A stretch of DNA of 5,949 nucleotides, taken from NCBI GenBank assembly GCA_029287815.1, contig JARFQK010000190.1, forward strand, positions 1 to 5,949, written 5' to 3'. Shown piece after piece: positions 1 through 5,480 of the stretch. The stretch is from Gammaproteobacteria bacterium (GTDB lineage: Bacteria; Pseudomonadota; Gammaproteobacteria; SZUA-229). A model generated the notes under the pieces. That model did no database searches, was not told where the DNA came from, and saw only the letters and a list, made by a program, of their open reading frames with translations. A program made the position numbers and the translations under genes. How positions within the stretch are numbered: position 1 is the stretch's first letter; every line of letters starts with the position of its first letter.

Positions 1-149
1 TGCTTCTGGAGGAAATGTCGGCGGCAGGGAAGCCGCCGTCGAGCCTACACGGACGTATTCACGGCGTTTTTCGGAAGAAGTAACCCGTGTCGGCGGGTCG
101 ATTGCTCGACGATAGCTGTTAAGTAAGTGCCATTCGGGTTAGGGGTATA
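1..149. other. Intergenic edge with small hairpins, no convincing gene
   Basis: No family-recognisable coding sequence is visible. A perfect 6-bp stem GGCGGC/GCCGCC with a 6-nt loop lies at 20-37. A 5-bp stem GTCGA/TCGAC with a TTGC loop lies at 97-110. A plus-strand micro-ORF runs from ATG at 15-17 to TAA at 81-83 (22 codons), with GGAGG only 2 nt before the ATG. That spacing is too short for normal initiation, so I do not call it a gene. The region lies downstream of the minus-strand gene ending at 150, but neither hairpin is followed by a T run on that strand, so no intrinsic terminator can be claimed. Confidence 0.4.
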
Positions 150-863
150 TTACTCTTTCAATTTGATCAGCAGGTGGCCCTGCCGGATCTCAACGAGTTC
201 GATGCCGTCGGCGAAGGCTTGCCAGAAACCCGGCTCCTGACCGAATTCCTGGATCAGATCGACATTTTTGACACCGCCGATCCAGGCGTTTGGTAACGGT
301 ACGCCCCAGACACTGATGCCTTTCAGCTTTACGACAGGCCTGTCCACCGCGAAGGCCAACTCGGCACCTGCGGTCAGCTTCACCGTATTGCCGCCCAGCA
401 GTGGAAAATCGTCATCGAGATGCACCAGCAGTTTCGCACTGGCCAAATTGTCCGACAGATCGATCGCCAGGCGTGTTGCAAGATCCGTATTCTTTGCCAG
501 TAACGCATTCAGTTCCTTCTCGCTGAGGCGTATTTCTCTGCTGGCGCCCTCCTCTGAGTATGCTTCTGGGGTTAGCGCCTGATCACCGGATCTGCTGAGC
601 GGCCCCGAGCTTGAGGCCTTGCGCTCGTCCTGAGGTTGGAAGCGTTCGAATCGCTGCAGTTTGCGATCGAGTATCTGTTGTTCTTGTTGGCTCAGGGTTA
701 CCGGTTTGAACGCAGATGGAAACATTACGCCCTGGAACAGCCATACGCCCAGAAGGGTCAACAGAATAGCCAGCAGCACAAACGTGCTGAGCTGCCAGAC
801 GCTGAAACGCCGGTCGTTCGATGTTTCGGTTGTGGAATTCGTCTGTTGTGAGTTGGGACTCAT
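150..863 (-). CDS. Single-pass membrane protein of unknown function
   Basis: The product is 237 residues. Residues 1-20 are polar, and residues about 21-46 form one hydrophobic segment (VWQLSTFVLLAILLTLLGVW), giving an N-terminal membrane anchor with no lipobox. Residues about 55-110 are charged and Q/E/S-rich, probably a flexible linker. Residues about 111-237 form a folded domain that starts with IRLSEKELNALLAKN, followed by alternating hydrophobic strands. The xLSEKELNALL motif resembles the start of the extracytoplasmic domain of YpmS-like proteins (DUF2140 type). That is a resemblance by eye, not an assignment. The start is an ATG with only a weak Shine-Dalgarno. It lies 82 bp downstream of the transporter stop on the same strand, so cotranscription with dsbB and the transporter is likely. 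The function is unknown. Confidence 0.8.
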   Translation of the reverse strand: MSPNSQQTNSTTETSNDRRFSVWQLSTFVLLAILLTLLGVWLFQGVMFPSAFKPVTLSQQEQQILDRKLQRFERFQPQDERKASSSGPLSRSGDQALTPEAYSEEGASREIRLSEKELNALLAKNTDLATRLAIDLSDNLASAKLLVHLDDDFPLLGGNTVKLTAGAELAFAVDRPVVKLKGISVWGVPLPNAWIGGVKNVDLIQEFGQEPGFWQAFADGIELVEIRQGHLLIKLKE

Positions 864-945
864 TGGTTGGGTCGACCCGGTCGCACCGTCTCGTAGCGCT
901 AATTATTCAGGAAGCTCTGTGTTAATCGCAGTCCCTTCCAGTATA

Positions 946-2400
946 TCATTCGGCCCACGTTGGCATCGTATTGATGTCGATGTCGAATACTGCAGTGCCG
1001 ACAAACCAGGTGTGCAGGCTGATCAGGACGATCGCGATCAGATTGATGATCAGGCCGGTCTTGATCATGTCGCGGATATGTAAACGGCCGGAGGCAAACA
1101 CGATCGCGTTCGGGGGTGTGGCAACCGGCATCATGAATGCCATCGAGGCCGACAGGGTTACCGGCAGCATCAGCAACAAAGGATTGATTTCGATGTGCTT
1201 CGCCACCGAGGCTACGACCGGCAACAGGATCTGTGACGTCGCTGTATTCGAGGTTACTTCGGTCAGGAAGATGACGATCGCTGAAACGCTGCCAACCAGC
1301 ACCAACGGGTCGAAATCCTGCATGTCGATAAACTGCTGACCAATATAATCGGACAGGCCACTTGCTGTAAAACCCTTTGCCAGCGCAAAACCTCCGCCAA
1401 ACAGCAGTACGATGTTCCAGGGCAGATTGCGGATAGTCTCACTGTCCGCAATGCGGGCGTGGTCCTGATTGCTTCTTGAGGGTATTATGAACAGCGCAAT
1501 CGCGGCAGCGATCGCGATCGTGCCGTCATTGATCAGGCTGGCATTCTCGAACAGGTTAGACCAGCCCGGCAAGGTGAAGGCTCCGATCACGATGTCTTGG
1601 CGAAACATCCAGCACAAGGCTGTCAGCGAAAACACGAGGGCCACGACCTTCTCCTCATAACTCATGGCTTTTTTCGAGGCCTCCCGCAGCTCCTGGGTTG
1701 AGAACTGCAATGCGGCGAACCCTCTGCCAGTGTAGCGACGGGCAATGACCAGCCAGGTCACGAGCAACAGCGTGACGGAGAGTGGTAGCGCGAACAGTAA
1801 CCACTTGGCAAACGTAATCTCGGCGGCACCCGGGAAAGTGATCTGAAAGATACGCTGCATGGCCAGGTTGGGTGGTGTCCCGATCAATGTGCTGGTACCG
1901 CCTATCGAGCAGGAATACGCGATACCGAGCATCATCGCAGTCAACAAACGGTGTTTGTCCCTTTCGCTGAGCTGGTCGGCGGCGCGTGTGTAAACGGCCA
2001 GGCCGATCGGCAGCAGCATCGTCGCTGTGGCGGTGTTCGAGATCCACATCGATAGAAATGCACTGGTGGCCATGAATCCGAGCAACATGTACATCGCGCT
2101 GCCGTGAAACCAGCTGATCACGCGCAGCGCGATGCGTGTGTGCAGGTTCCAGCGTTGCATCGAAAGCGCCAGAACAAAACCGCCGATGAACAGAAAAATC
2201 GTCGAATTCATGTAGACCGCCGCTACCTCTTTGCCAGAGGTGATGCCGAGTAGCGGAAAAAGCACCAGTGGCACCAATGCGGTAGCGGCCAGCGGCAGGG
2301 CTTCGGTGATCCACCAGACCACCATCAGCGCAGCCACCGCAGCCATGGCGGCGACGTTGTCCGACGGAAACAGCGGGATGGTTTGCAGCAGCGCAAACAC
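946..2400 (-). CDS. DASS/SLC13-family Na+/carboxylate symporter
   Basis: This 484-residue polytopic inner-membrane protein belongs to the divalent anion:Na+ symporter family, whose bacterial members (VcINDY, SdcS) import succinate and related di- or tricarboxylates. Two pseudo-symmetric halves are visible. Each carries the family SNT motif (residues 121-123 in WISNTATATMLLP and 384-386 in TSNTATSQILLP) and a paired glycine/proline loop (GTPPNLAM 174-181 and ATPPNAIVF 427-435). These motifs line the Na+ and carboxylate sites in VcINDY. About 11 hydrophobic stretches are present, and the length is normal. The given start is GTG at 2400, the first canonical codon. The frame stays open upstream to 2454, and those residues (ITVQRFGLALGPA) look like the usual family N-terminus, so the true start may lie at 2400-2448, overlapping the dsbB stop. 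The exact substrate cannot be read from the sequence. Confidence 0.93.
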   Translation of the reverse strand: MFALLQTIPLFPSDNVAAMAAVAALMVVWWITEALPLAATALVPLVLFPLLGITSGKEVAAVYMNSTIFLFIGGFVLALSMQRWNLHTRIALRVISWFHGSAMYMLLGFMATSAFLSMWISNTATATMLLPIGLAVYTRAADQLSERDKHRLLTAMMLGIAYSCSIGGTSTLIGTPPNLAMQRIFQITFPGAAEITFAKWLLFALPLSVTLLLVTWLVIARRYTGRGFAALQFSTQELREASKKAMSYEEKVVALVFSLTALCWMFRQDIVIGAFTLPGWSNLFENASLINDGTIAIAAAIALFIIPSRSNQDHARIADSETIRNLPWNIVLLFGGGFALAKGFTASGLSDYIGQQFIDMQDFDPLVLVGSVSAIVIFLTEVTSNTATSQILLPVVASVAKHIEINPLLLMLPVTLSASMAFMMPVATPPNAIVFASGRLHIRDMIKTGLIINLIAIVLISLHTWFVGTAVFDIDINTMPTWAE

Positions 2401-2440
2401 CGCAGGACCCAGGGCCAGGCCGAATCTTTGAACGGTGATC

Positions 2441-2950
2441 TTAATAATCTTGTCTCAGCAGGGCTGCCATAGTGAGCGTAAGGCTAATCAATAATAGGAT
2501 CGTTGACAATGCCATCAGCCCCTCAGCCATCGTAATGCCGGCGAACAATTCCGGCGTGTAACCGCAGGACGTCTCAACGCGAAACAGTGGAGCTAGCCAC
2601 TTATCCAGCGCGAGCCACGCTGGCAATCCCAGATCAAAGCCGCAGTCGCTGAAGATGAATCCGCGCTCGGTACCCAAGAGCTGATATGAACGTTCGAGCA
2701 AGCCGGCGGCGCAGACCACTGACAGGCCGTGCGCTGATACGACAAGCCATTTGCGTCTGAACGTCAGAGCGAACAATGCGATCAGGATCAGCGCTGACAC
2801 CCAGATGCGGGTTTGAATACAGAGCACGCAGGGCAACTCCTCGAGACCGTACTGGTAGTACAGGGCGACAGCGATCATCGTTAGCGCGACGAGCAGCAAG
2901 ACTACCCAGTACGATCGGCTGTGAGCCAAAGATTGAAGTTGAGCGCGCAT
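2441..2950 (-). CDS. dsbB: Disulfide bond formation protein B (DsbB)
   Basis: This inner-membrane quinone reductase reoxidises periplasmic DsbA and passes electrons to ubiquinone or menaquinone. Starting at ATG 2950 gives 169 residues with four transmembrane helices (about 14-33, 49-64, 69-86 and 141-163). The first periplasmic loop carries the redox pair C41-V-L-C44 followed by IQTR48. The second carries C103 and C129, with the family pattern LGLPAWLALDKW between them. This numbering almost coincides with E. coli DsbB (C41, C44, C104, C130, R48). That supports ATG 2950 over an in-frame TTG at 2998, which would add 16 polar residues. Neither start has a strong Shine-Dalgarno. It is the first gene of the minus-strand cluster, and its stop TAA (2441-2443) lies inside the possible upstream extension of the transporter frame, suggesting translational coupling. 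Confidence 0.94.
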   Translation of the reverse strand: MRAQLQSLAHSRSYWVVLLLVALTMIAVALYYQYGLEELPCVLCIQTRIWVSALILIALFALTFRRKWLVVSAHGLSVVCAAGLLERSYQLLGTERGFIFSDCGFDLGLPAWLALDKWLAPLFRVETSCGYTPELFAGITMAEGLMALSTILLLISLTLTMAALLRQDY

Positions 2951-3134
2951 CAGCGTTTTCTGTGGTTGAAATTGACCTGATTTGTTACTGGTCGACAAGC
3001 ACGTTTACCAAAGAAGTTCATTCCTGCTCCAGGCTATTGATGAATTCCGTAATTTTCATTTTCAAAATCATGAATTTTACCCTATCTTACTACTGTCAAG
3101 GTTTTATCTGCGGACAATCGGTACTGGAAAGTAA
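2951..3134. promoter_or_regulatory. AT-rich divergent intergenic region
   Basis: This stretch separates the divergently transcribed dsbB and acyltransferase genes and is markedly AT-rich at about 3035-3110, as expected of a promoter region. For the plus-strand gene, a weak sigma70-like pair can be proposed: TTTCAA at 3060-3065 and TATCTT at 3083-3088, with a 17-bp spacer. Neither hexamer is close to consensus. No clear promoter for dsbB was found on the minus strand. No operator-like palindrome was noticed. Confidence 0.35.
3126..3131 (+). promoter_or_regulatory. Ribosome binding site of the acyltransferase gene
   Basis: GGAAAG lies 3 nt upstream of ATG 3135 (about 5-6 nt measured from the GGA core). 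It supports that ATG as the start. Confidence 0.5.
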
Positions 3135-3884
3135 ATGCTCAGGTTTATCGCAAAATGGCTGTGGTTGCTATGGTGCTGGCTCGAAGTTTCGGTGTTTACT
3201 CTGGTGCTCTATGCGATGTCATGGCTGCCCGCCGGGATGACCGGACGTTACTACCATGAGCTGTCCCGCGTGTGGTGCCGGCTGTTCGTTATGGCGCTGG
3301 GTATAGATCTGCGCCTGCATCAGAAGAACATCAAGCCCTTGCCGGATCACTATATCTTGATAGCCAATCACCCCTCCGCGCTCGAAGATTTTGCGATACC
3401 AGCACTGTTTGACATTTACCCACTGGCCAAGCAAGGCGTCAGAGACTGGTATTTCATCGGTCGCATGGGTGCGCGCTCGGGCACGATCTTCGTCAAGCGC
3501 GATAATCGCGATTCACGTCGTGCTGCGCTCGAAGCATTGACGGCCGCGGTCAAGGACGGACGCAATATCGCGGTTTTTCCTGAAGGCGGCTGCAAAGGGC
3601 GGCGCATCTATTCCAGTTTCCAAACGGGTGCCTTCGATATCTCGATCAGGACGGGTGTGCCGATATTGCCGGTATTCCTGCATTACGAGGAGCAGGATAC
3701 CTTCGAGTGGCATGCCCCTCAAACCCTGCTTCACAAATTCTGGCATTACATGACACTGAAGAACAACACGGCGAACTACTACGTCTACGATGCGATCAGC
3801 CCTGACGGCTTTGCGGACAAGAATGCATTTGCCGAGCATGCGCATCGGCAATACCTGCAATGGCAGCAACGTTATCTTGATTAG
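3135..3884 (+). CDS. Lysophospholipid acyltransferase (PlsC/LPLAT superfamily)
   Basis: The 249-residue protein probably transfers an acyl chain to a lysophospholipid such as 1-acylglycerol-3-phosphate at the inner membrane. Residues about 8-32 are hydrophobic and can anchor the N-terminus. Block I is IANHPSALED (76-85), with catalytic-type H79. The acid four residues later is E84, followed by D85, so it reads HX4E rather than the canonical HX4D. A substrate-binding arginine-type block follows (GRMGARSGTIFVKRDNRDSRR, 109-129). Block III is VFPEGGCKGRR (147-157), with the FPEG signature, and block IV is GVPILPVFLHY (174-184). The length is normal for PlsC-like proteins. It is transcribed away from dsbB. 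Its stop is only 10 bp from the left end of a MITE-like element, whose internal hairpin could mark the transcript end. Specificity is unresolved: it may be a paralogue rather than the main PlsC. Confidence 0.88.
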   Translation: MLRFIAKWLWLLWCWLEVSVFTLVLYAMSWLPAGMTGRYYHELSRVWCRLFVMALGIDLRLHQKNIKPLPDHYILIANHPSALEDFAIPALFDIYPLAKQGVRDWYFIGRMGARSGTIFVKRDNRDSRRAALEALTAAVKDGRNIAVFPEGGCKGRRIYSSFQTGAFDISIRTGVPILPVFLHYEEQDTFEWHAPQTLLHKFWHYMTLKNNTANYYVYDAISPDGFADKNAFAEHAHRQYLQWQQRYLD

Positions 3885-3967
3885 CCCAAAAGACCTAGCC
3901 CGCATTTCTCACCAGGATCACGGGAGCAGGCGCAGGATTCGTGTTCGTAGGCGCCGCTCTGGAGCGA

Positions 3968-3991
3968 AAACCGTAGCCATAGCTACGGTTT
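3968..3991 (-). terminator. Perfect 10-bp hairpin in MITE copy 1, possible terminator
   Basis: The arms AAACCGTAGC (3968-3977) and GCTACGGTTT (3982-3991) enclose a CATA loop (3978-3981). Read on the minus strand, the stem runs into TTTTCGC, a short T tract, so it could end transcripts coming from the CBS gene. On the plus strand the tract is only TTT. In copy 2 the equivalent stem (about 5633-5656) has two mispairs. Terminator function is therefore only a possibility. Confidence 0.4.
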
Positions 3992-4003
3992 GAGTGAAGA
4001 GAC

Positions 4004-4075
4004 CGTAGGGTGCGCCATGCGCACCGCGCATCTTCAGTTCGGTGGCCGCTTCCGGTGCGCACGGCGCACCCTACG
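4004..4075. repeat. REPIN-like double palindrome nested in MITE copy 1
   Basis: Two 22-bp inverted units, 4004-4025 and 4054-4075, match after reverse complement except at one base. They are separated by a 28-bp spacer. Each unit contains its own hairpin: GGTGCGC-CAT-GCGCACC in the first and GGTGCGC-ACG-GCGCACC in the second. The outer ends are CGTAGG and CCTACG. Two inverted REP-like hairpins around a short spacer is the REPIN/BIME architecture. The block is absent from the other MITE copy at the matching point, where CAAG stands instead, so it is an insertion. Confidence 0.8.
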
Positions 4076-4257
4076 ATCTTGGGCAGGCGAAGACCAGCCT
4101 GAACCGTGATAGGCATGCTTGAAGAACACATTGTATTTGCGATCATCCGAACTTTCTCAATCGGGCCAATGCATTATCAGTAAGAGACGCCGCCTGGTGA
4201 GAAATGTGGGCTAGATACGGTCGGCCTGCGCTTGCCGCACCGATGGCTGAATCTTGA

Positions 4258-4698
4258 TCATTTATCGAGTTCGGCTTTGGCGCGTCTACCCTTGCCTTTG
4301 GATTTGGATGTCGGTGCGTTCTTCATCACGAAGCCGTGACCTTCGATGACTTTCAGTAAATCGAATGAACTGATGATACCGATCAGCTGTTGATTGTCGG
4401 TGACGATAAGATGGTGAATTTTATGGTTGCGCATGATGCGGGCCGCGACCGAGATATCGTCATAAGCCGGGACCGTGTAGACTTTTTGGGTCACAATTTG
4501 GGAAATCGGCGTACCGGCCTTCTCTACGACCACGATATCTGAAGCGGACACCACACCGACAGGCGATCTATCGGTCGACACCACGGGAATGCTGCTCAAT
4601 TTGTGCTTGGACATCTTCTCCTTGATCGTCGCCACGGTCTGGTGTGGCTTGGCAGTGACAACGCTTTTGCTCATCAGGTCATGTACCTTGACTTTCAT
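4258..4698 (-). CDS. Tandem CBS-domain protein
   Basis: The protein has 146 residues and consists almost only of a Bateman module. CBS1 spans about residues 1-60 (VKVHDLMSKSVVTAKPHQTV, ending in GVVSASDIVVV). CBS2 spans about 64-120 (ISQIVTQKVYTVPAYDDI, ending in GIISSFDLLKVIEG). CBS pairs typically bind adenosine nucleotides (AMP, ATP, SAM) or related ligands and regulate partner proteins. No enzymatic domain is attached. The tail (about 130-146) is rich in K/R (SKSKGKGRRAKAELDK) and may contact nucleic acid or a partner; that is inference. ATG 4698 is chosen over the in-frame ATG 4785 because GGAG stands 7 nt upstream, the CBS domain begins immediately, and the extra 29 codons fall in AT-rich, promoter-like DNA. 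It lies downstream of the HD hydrolase gene on the same strand. The ligand is unknown. Confidence 0.9.
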   Translation of the reverse strand: MKVKVHDLMSKSVVTAKPHQTVATIKEKMSKHKLSSIPVVSTDRSPVGVVSASDIVVVEKAGTPISQIVTQKVYTVPAYDDISVAARIMRNHKIHHLIVTDNQQLIGIISSFDLLKVIEGHGFVMKNAPTSKSKGKGRRAKAELDK

Positions 4699-4705
4699 TG
4701 GAGAA

Positions 4706-4709
4706 CTCC
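4706..4709 (-). promoter_or_regulatory. Ribosome binding site deciding the CBS gene start
   Basis: On the minus strand GGAG is followed by TTCTCCA and ATG 4698. The 7-nt spacing favours this ATG over the upstream in-frame ATG at 4785. Confidence 0.6.
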
Positions 4710-4725
4710 GGCGATTAAATCGTTG

Positions 4726-4731
4726 ATTATA
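4726..4731 (-). promoter_or_regulatory. Candidate -10 box for the CBS gene
   Basis: An exact TATAAT reads on the minus strand, inside an AT-rich stretch (about 4715-4785) that contrasts with the GC-rich surroundings. A start near 4719 would give a leader of about 20 nt before ATG 4698. The matching -35 position is poor (ATATTA or TATATT), so the promoter may need an activator or be weak. This suggests the CBS gene has its own promoter in addition to any read-through from the HD gene. Confidence 0.45.
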
Positions 4732-4761
4732 AATAGAATATAGCTGAATAATATAAGGAGG

Positions 4762-4778
4762 CTCTGAATTAATCAGAG
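4762..4778. promoter_or_regulatory. Inverted repeat upstream of the CBS promoter, possible operator
   Basis: CTCTGA and TCAGAG form a perfect 6-bp inverted repeat around ATTAA. The centre is about 40 bp upstream of the TATAAT, a position suited to an activator or repressor dimer. No known regulator motif is recognised. Confidence 0.35.
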
Positions 4779-4793
4779 TTTCCATAATGATCT

Positions 4794-4833
4794 GCCGGTC
4801 TTGCTGACTGTTTCAAGCAGGAATCAGACCGGC
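4794..4833 (-). other. Intergenic stem-loop between the HD and CBS genes
   Basis: GCCGGTCT (4794-4801) and AGACCGGC (4826-4833) form a perfect 8-bp outer stem. TGCT/AGCA (4802-4805 and 4816-4819) can add an inner stem. It lies 41 bp beyond the HD gene stop. No T run follows on the minus strand, so it is more likely an mRNA-stability or processing hairpin, or a decayed terminator, than a working intrinsic terminator. Confidence 0.4.
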
Positions 4834-4873
4834 GGCCACCAGCGGGCACGTTGAGTTTATACGCGGTGGTGTC

Positions 4874-5413
4874 TTATTCGACTGAGCGTTGTTCGTAGAT
4901 CTCATCAAATAATGCCTCCAGCCCGGCGTGGGTGCCACGCAGGCGGTCGACCACTCTGCGCGCCCACTCGAAGTATTCCTGTCTCCGTTGCGGGGACCAT
5001 TCAGCCGGAGGGTTCTGTCGGATATCGCGCAGGTTGCTGATCTTGTCAGCCAGCTTCACCAACTTTGCGCGGTCGGAGATATGGGATGCATGGTCAATCT
5101 GGGCCTGTTTACGCGCCGCCTTGGGTAGTGTCTTGTCATCGGTCACGTCGATGACGATATCGCGAATGGTTTTACCGAAGGCTGCTTCGAGCTCCTCTGC
5201 CGTTGTTTCGGTGTCTTCCACCGTATCGTGGAGTAACGCGCCACAGATTGTGGCGATATCCATCACGTTGCCCTCGTTGCACAAAACATTGACAAGCGTA
5301 ATTGGGTGGTTGATATAAGGGGATGCAGCGACATCCTTGCGGCGTTGGTCCTTATGTTTGTGTGCTGCAAACGTCAGTGCTTTGACCAGGAGCTTCAGGT
5401 CAGGCTCATTCAT
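4874..5413 (-). CDS. MESH1-type HD-domain small alarmone hydrolase
   Basis: The 179-residue single-domain HD phosphohydrolase closely follows the layout of metazoan MESH1 (HDDC3) and bacterial small alarmone hydrolases, which remove pyrophosphate from (p)ppGpp using Mn2+. MESH1 also dephosphorylates NADPH. Visible motifs are HKHKDQRRKD (18-27), the metal ligand H36 in SPYINHP, H62-D63 in GALLHDTVEDT with E66-D67, and D123 in KLVKLADKISNLRD. These match MESH1 H35, H61-D62, E65-D66 and D122. No synthetase, TGS or ACT domain is present, unlike SpoT. ATG 5413 gives the family length of 179. In-frame ATGs at 5449 and 5527 would add 12 and 38 residues unlike the family, the latter encoded partly by the MITE. 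None of the starts has a clear Shine-Dalgarno. Cytosolic. The CBS gene follows 175 bp downstream. Confidence 0.9.
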   Translation of the reverse strand: MNEPDLKLLVKALTFAAHKHKDQRRKDVAASPYINHPITLVNVLCNEGNVMDIATICGALLHDTVEDTETTAEELEAAFGKTIRDIVIDVTDDKTLPKAARKQAQIDHASHISDRAKLVKLADKISNLRDIRQNPPAEWSPQRRQEYFEWARRVVDRLRGTHAGLEALFDEIYEQRSVE

Positions 5414-5480
5414 ATTGGCGAAACGTCCCGAGGTGTTGTCCAGTTGCATAGCGCTGGTCGCGCGTTGGGTTTGATGTCGG

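Larger units (their letters stand above)
3895..4214 (+). mobile_element. MITE-like element, copy 1 (320 bp, interrupted)
   Basis: The ends are near-perfect 22-bp terminal inverted repeats, CTAGCCCGCATTTCTC... at 3895-3916 and its complement at 4193-4214, with one mismatch. The reverse complement of 5481-5730 aligns along nearly its whole length. The left arm (3895-4001) differs at about 4 positions. The right arm (4078-4214) differs at roughly 25-30 positions. Copy 1 carries an extra block at about 4002-4077, described separately. No transposase or conserved ORF is present, which fits a non-autonomous element or the relic of an insertion sequence. CTAG stands at both outer ends. Being palindromic, it could be either part of the repeat or a target duplication. 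I cannot identify the parent insertion sequence family. Confidence 0.85.

Noticed and set aside
1655..2314. Minus-strand 219-codon ORF inside the transporter gene
   Set aside because: It is an out-of-frame shadow of the DASS gene, rich in H/R/D with no domain logic and no start signals.
2951..2998. Longer DsbB starting at TTG 2998
   Set aside because: ATG 2950 reproduces the E. coli cysteine numbering (C41/C44). The 16 extra residues are polar and unlike DsbB N-termini. Not fully excluded, because neither start has a good ribosome binding site.
3513..3905. Minus-strand ORF opposite the acyltransferase gene
   Set aside because: It is an antisense shadow of a gene with clear LPLAT motifs and has no recognisable family features.
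3895..4146. Minus-strand 83-codon ORF covering most of MITE copy 1
   Set aside because: It runs through the terminal repeat and the nested palindrome, has no Shine-Dalgarno support, and is not preserved in the second copy, so it is a chance frame.
4699..4785. Longer CBS protein starting at ATG 4785
   Set aside because: The added 29 codons lie in AT-rich DNA holding the TATAAT and the inverted repeat. The GGAG site and domain boundary both point to ATG 4698.
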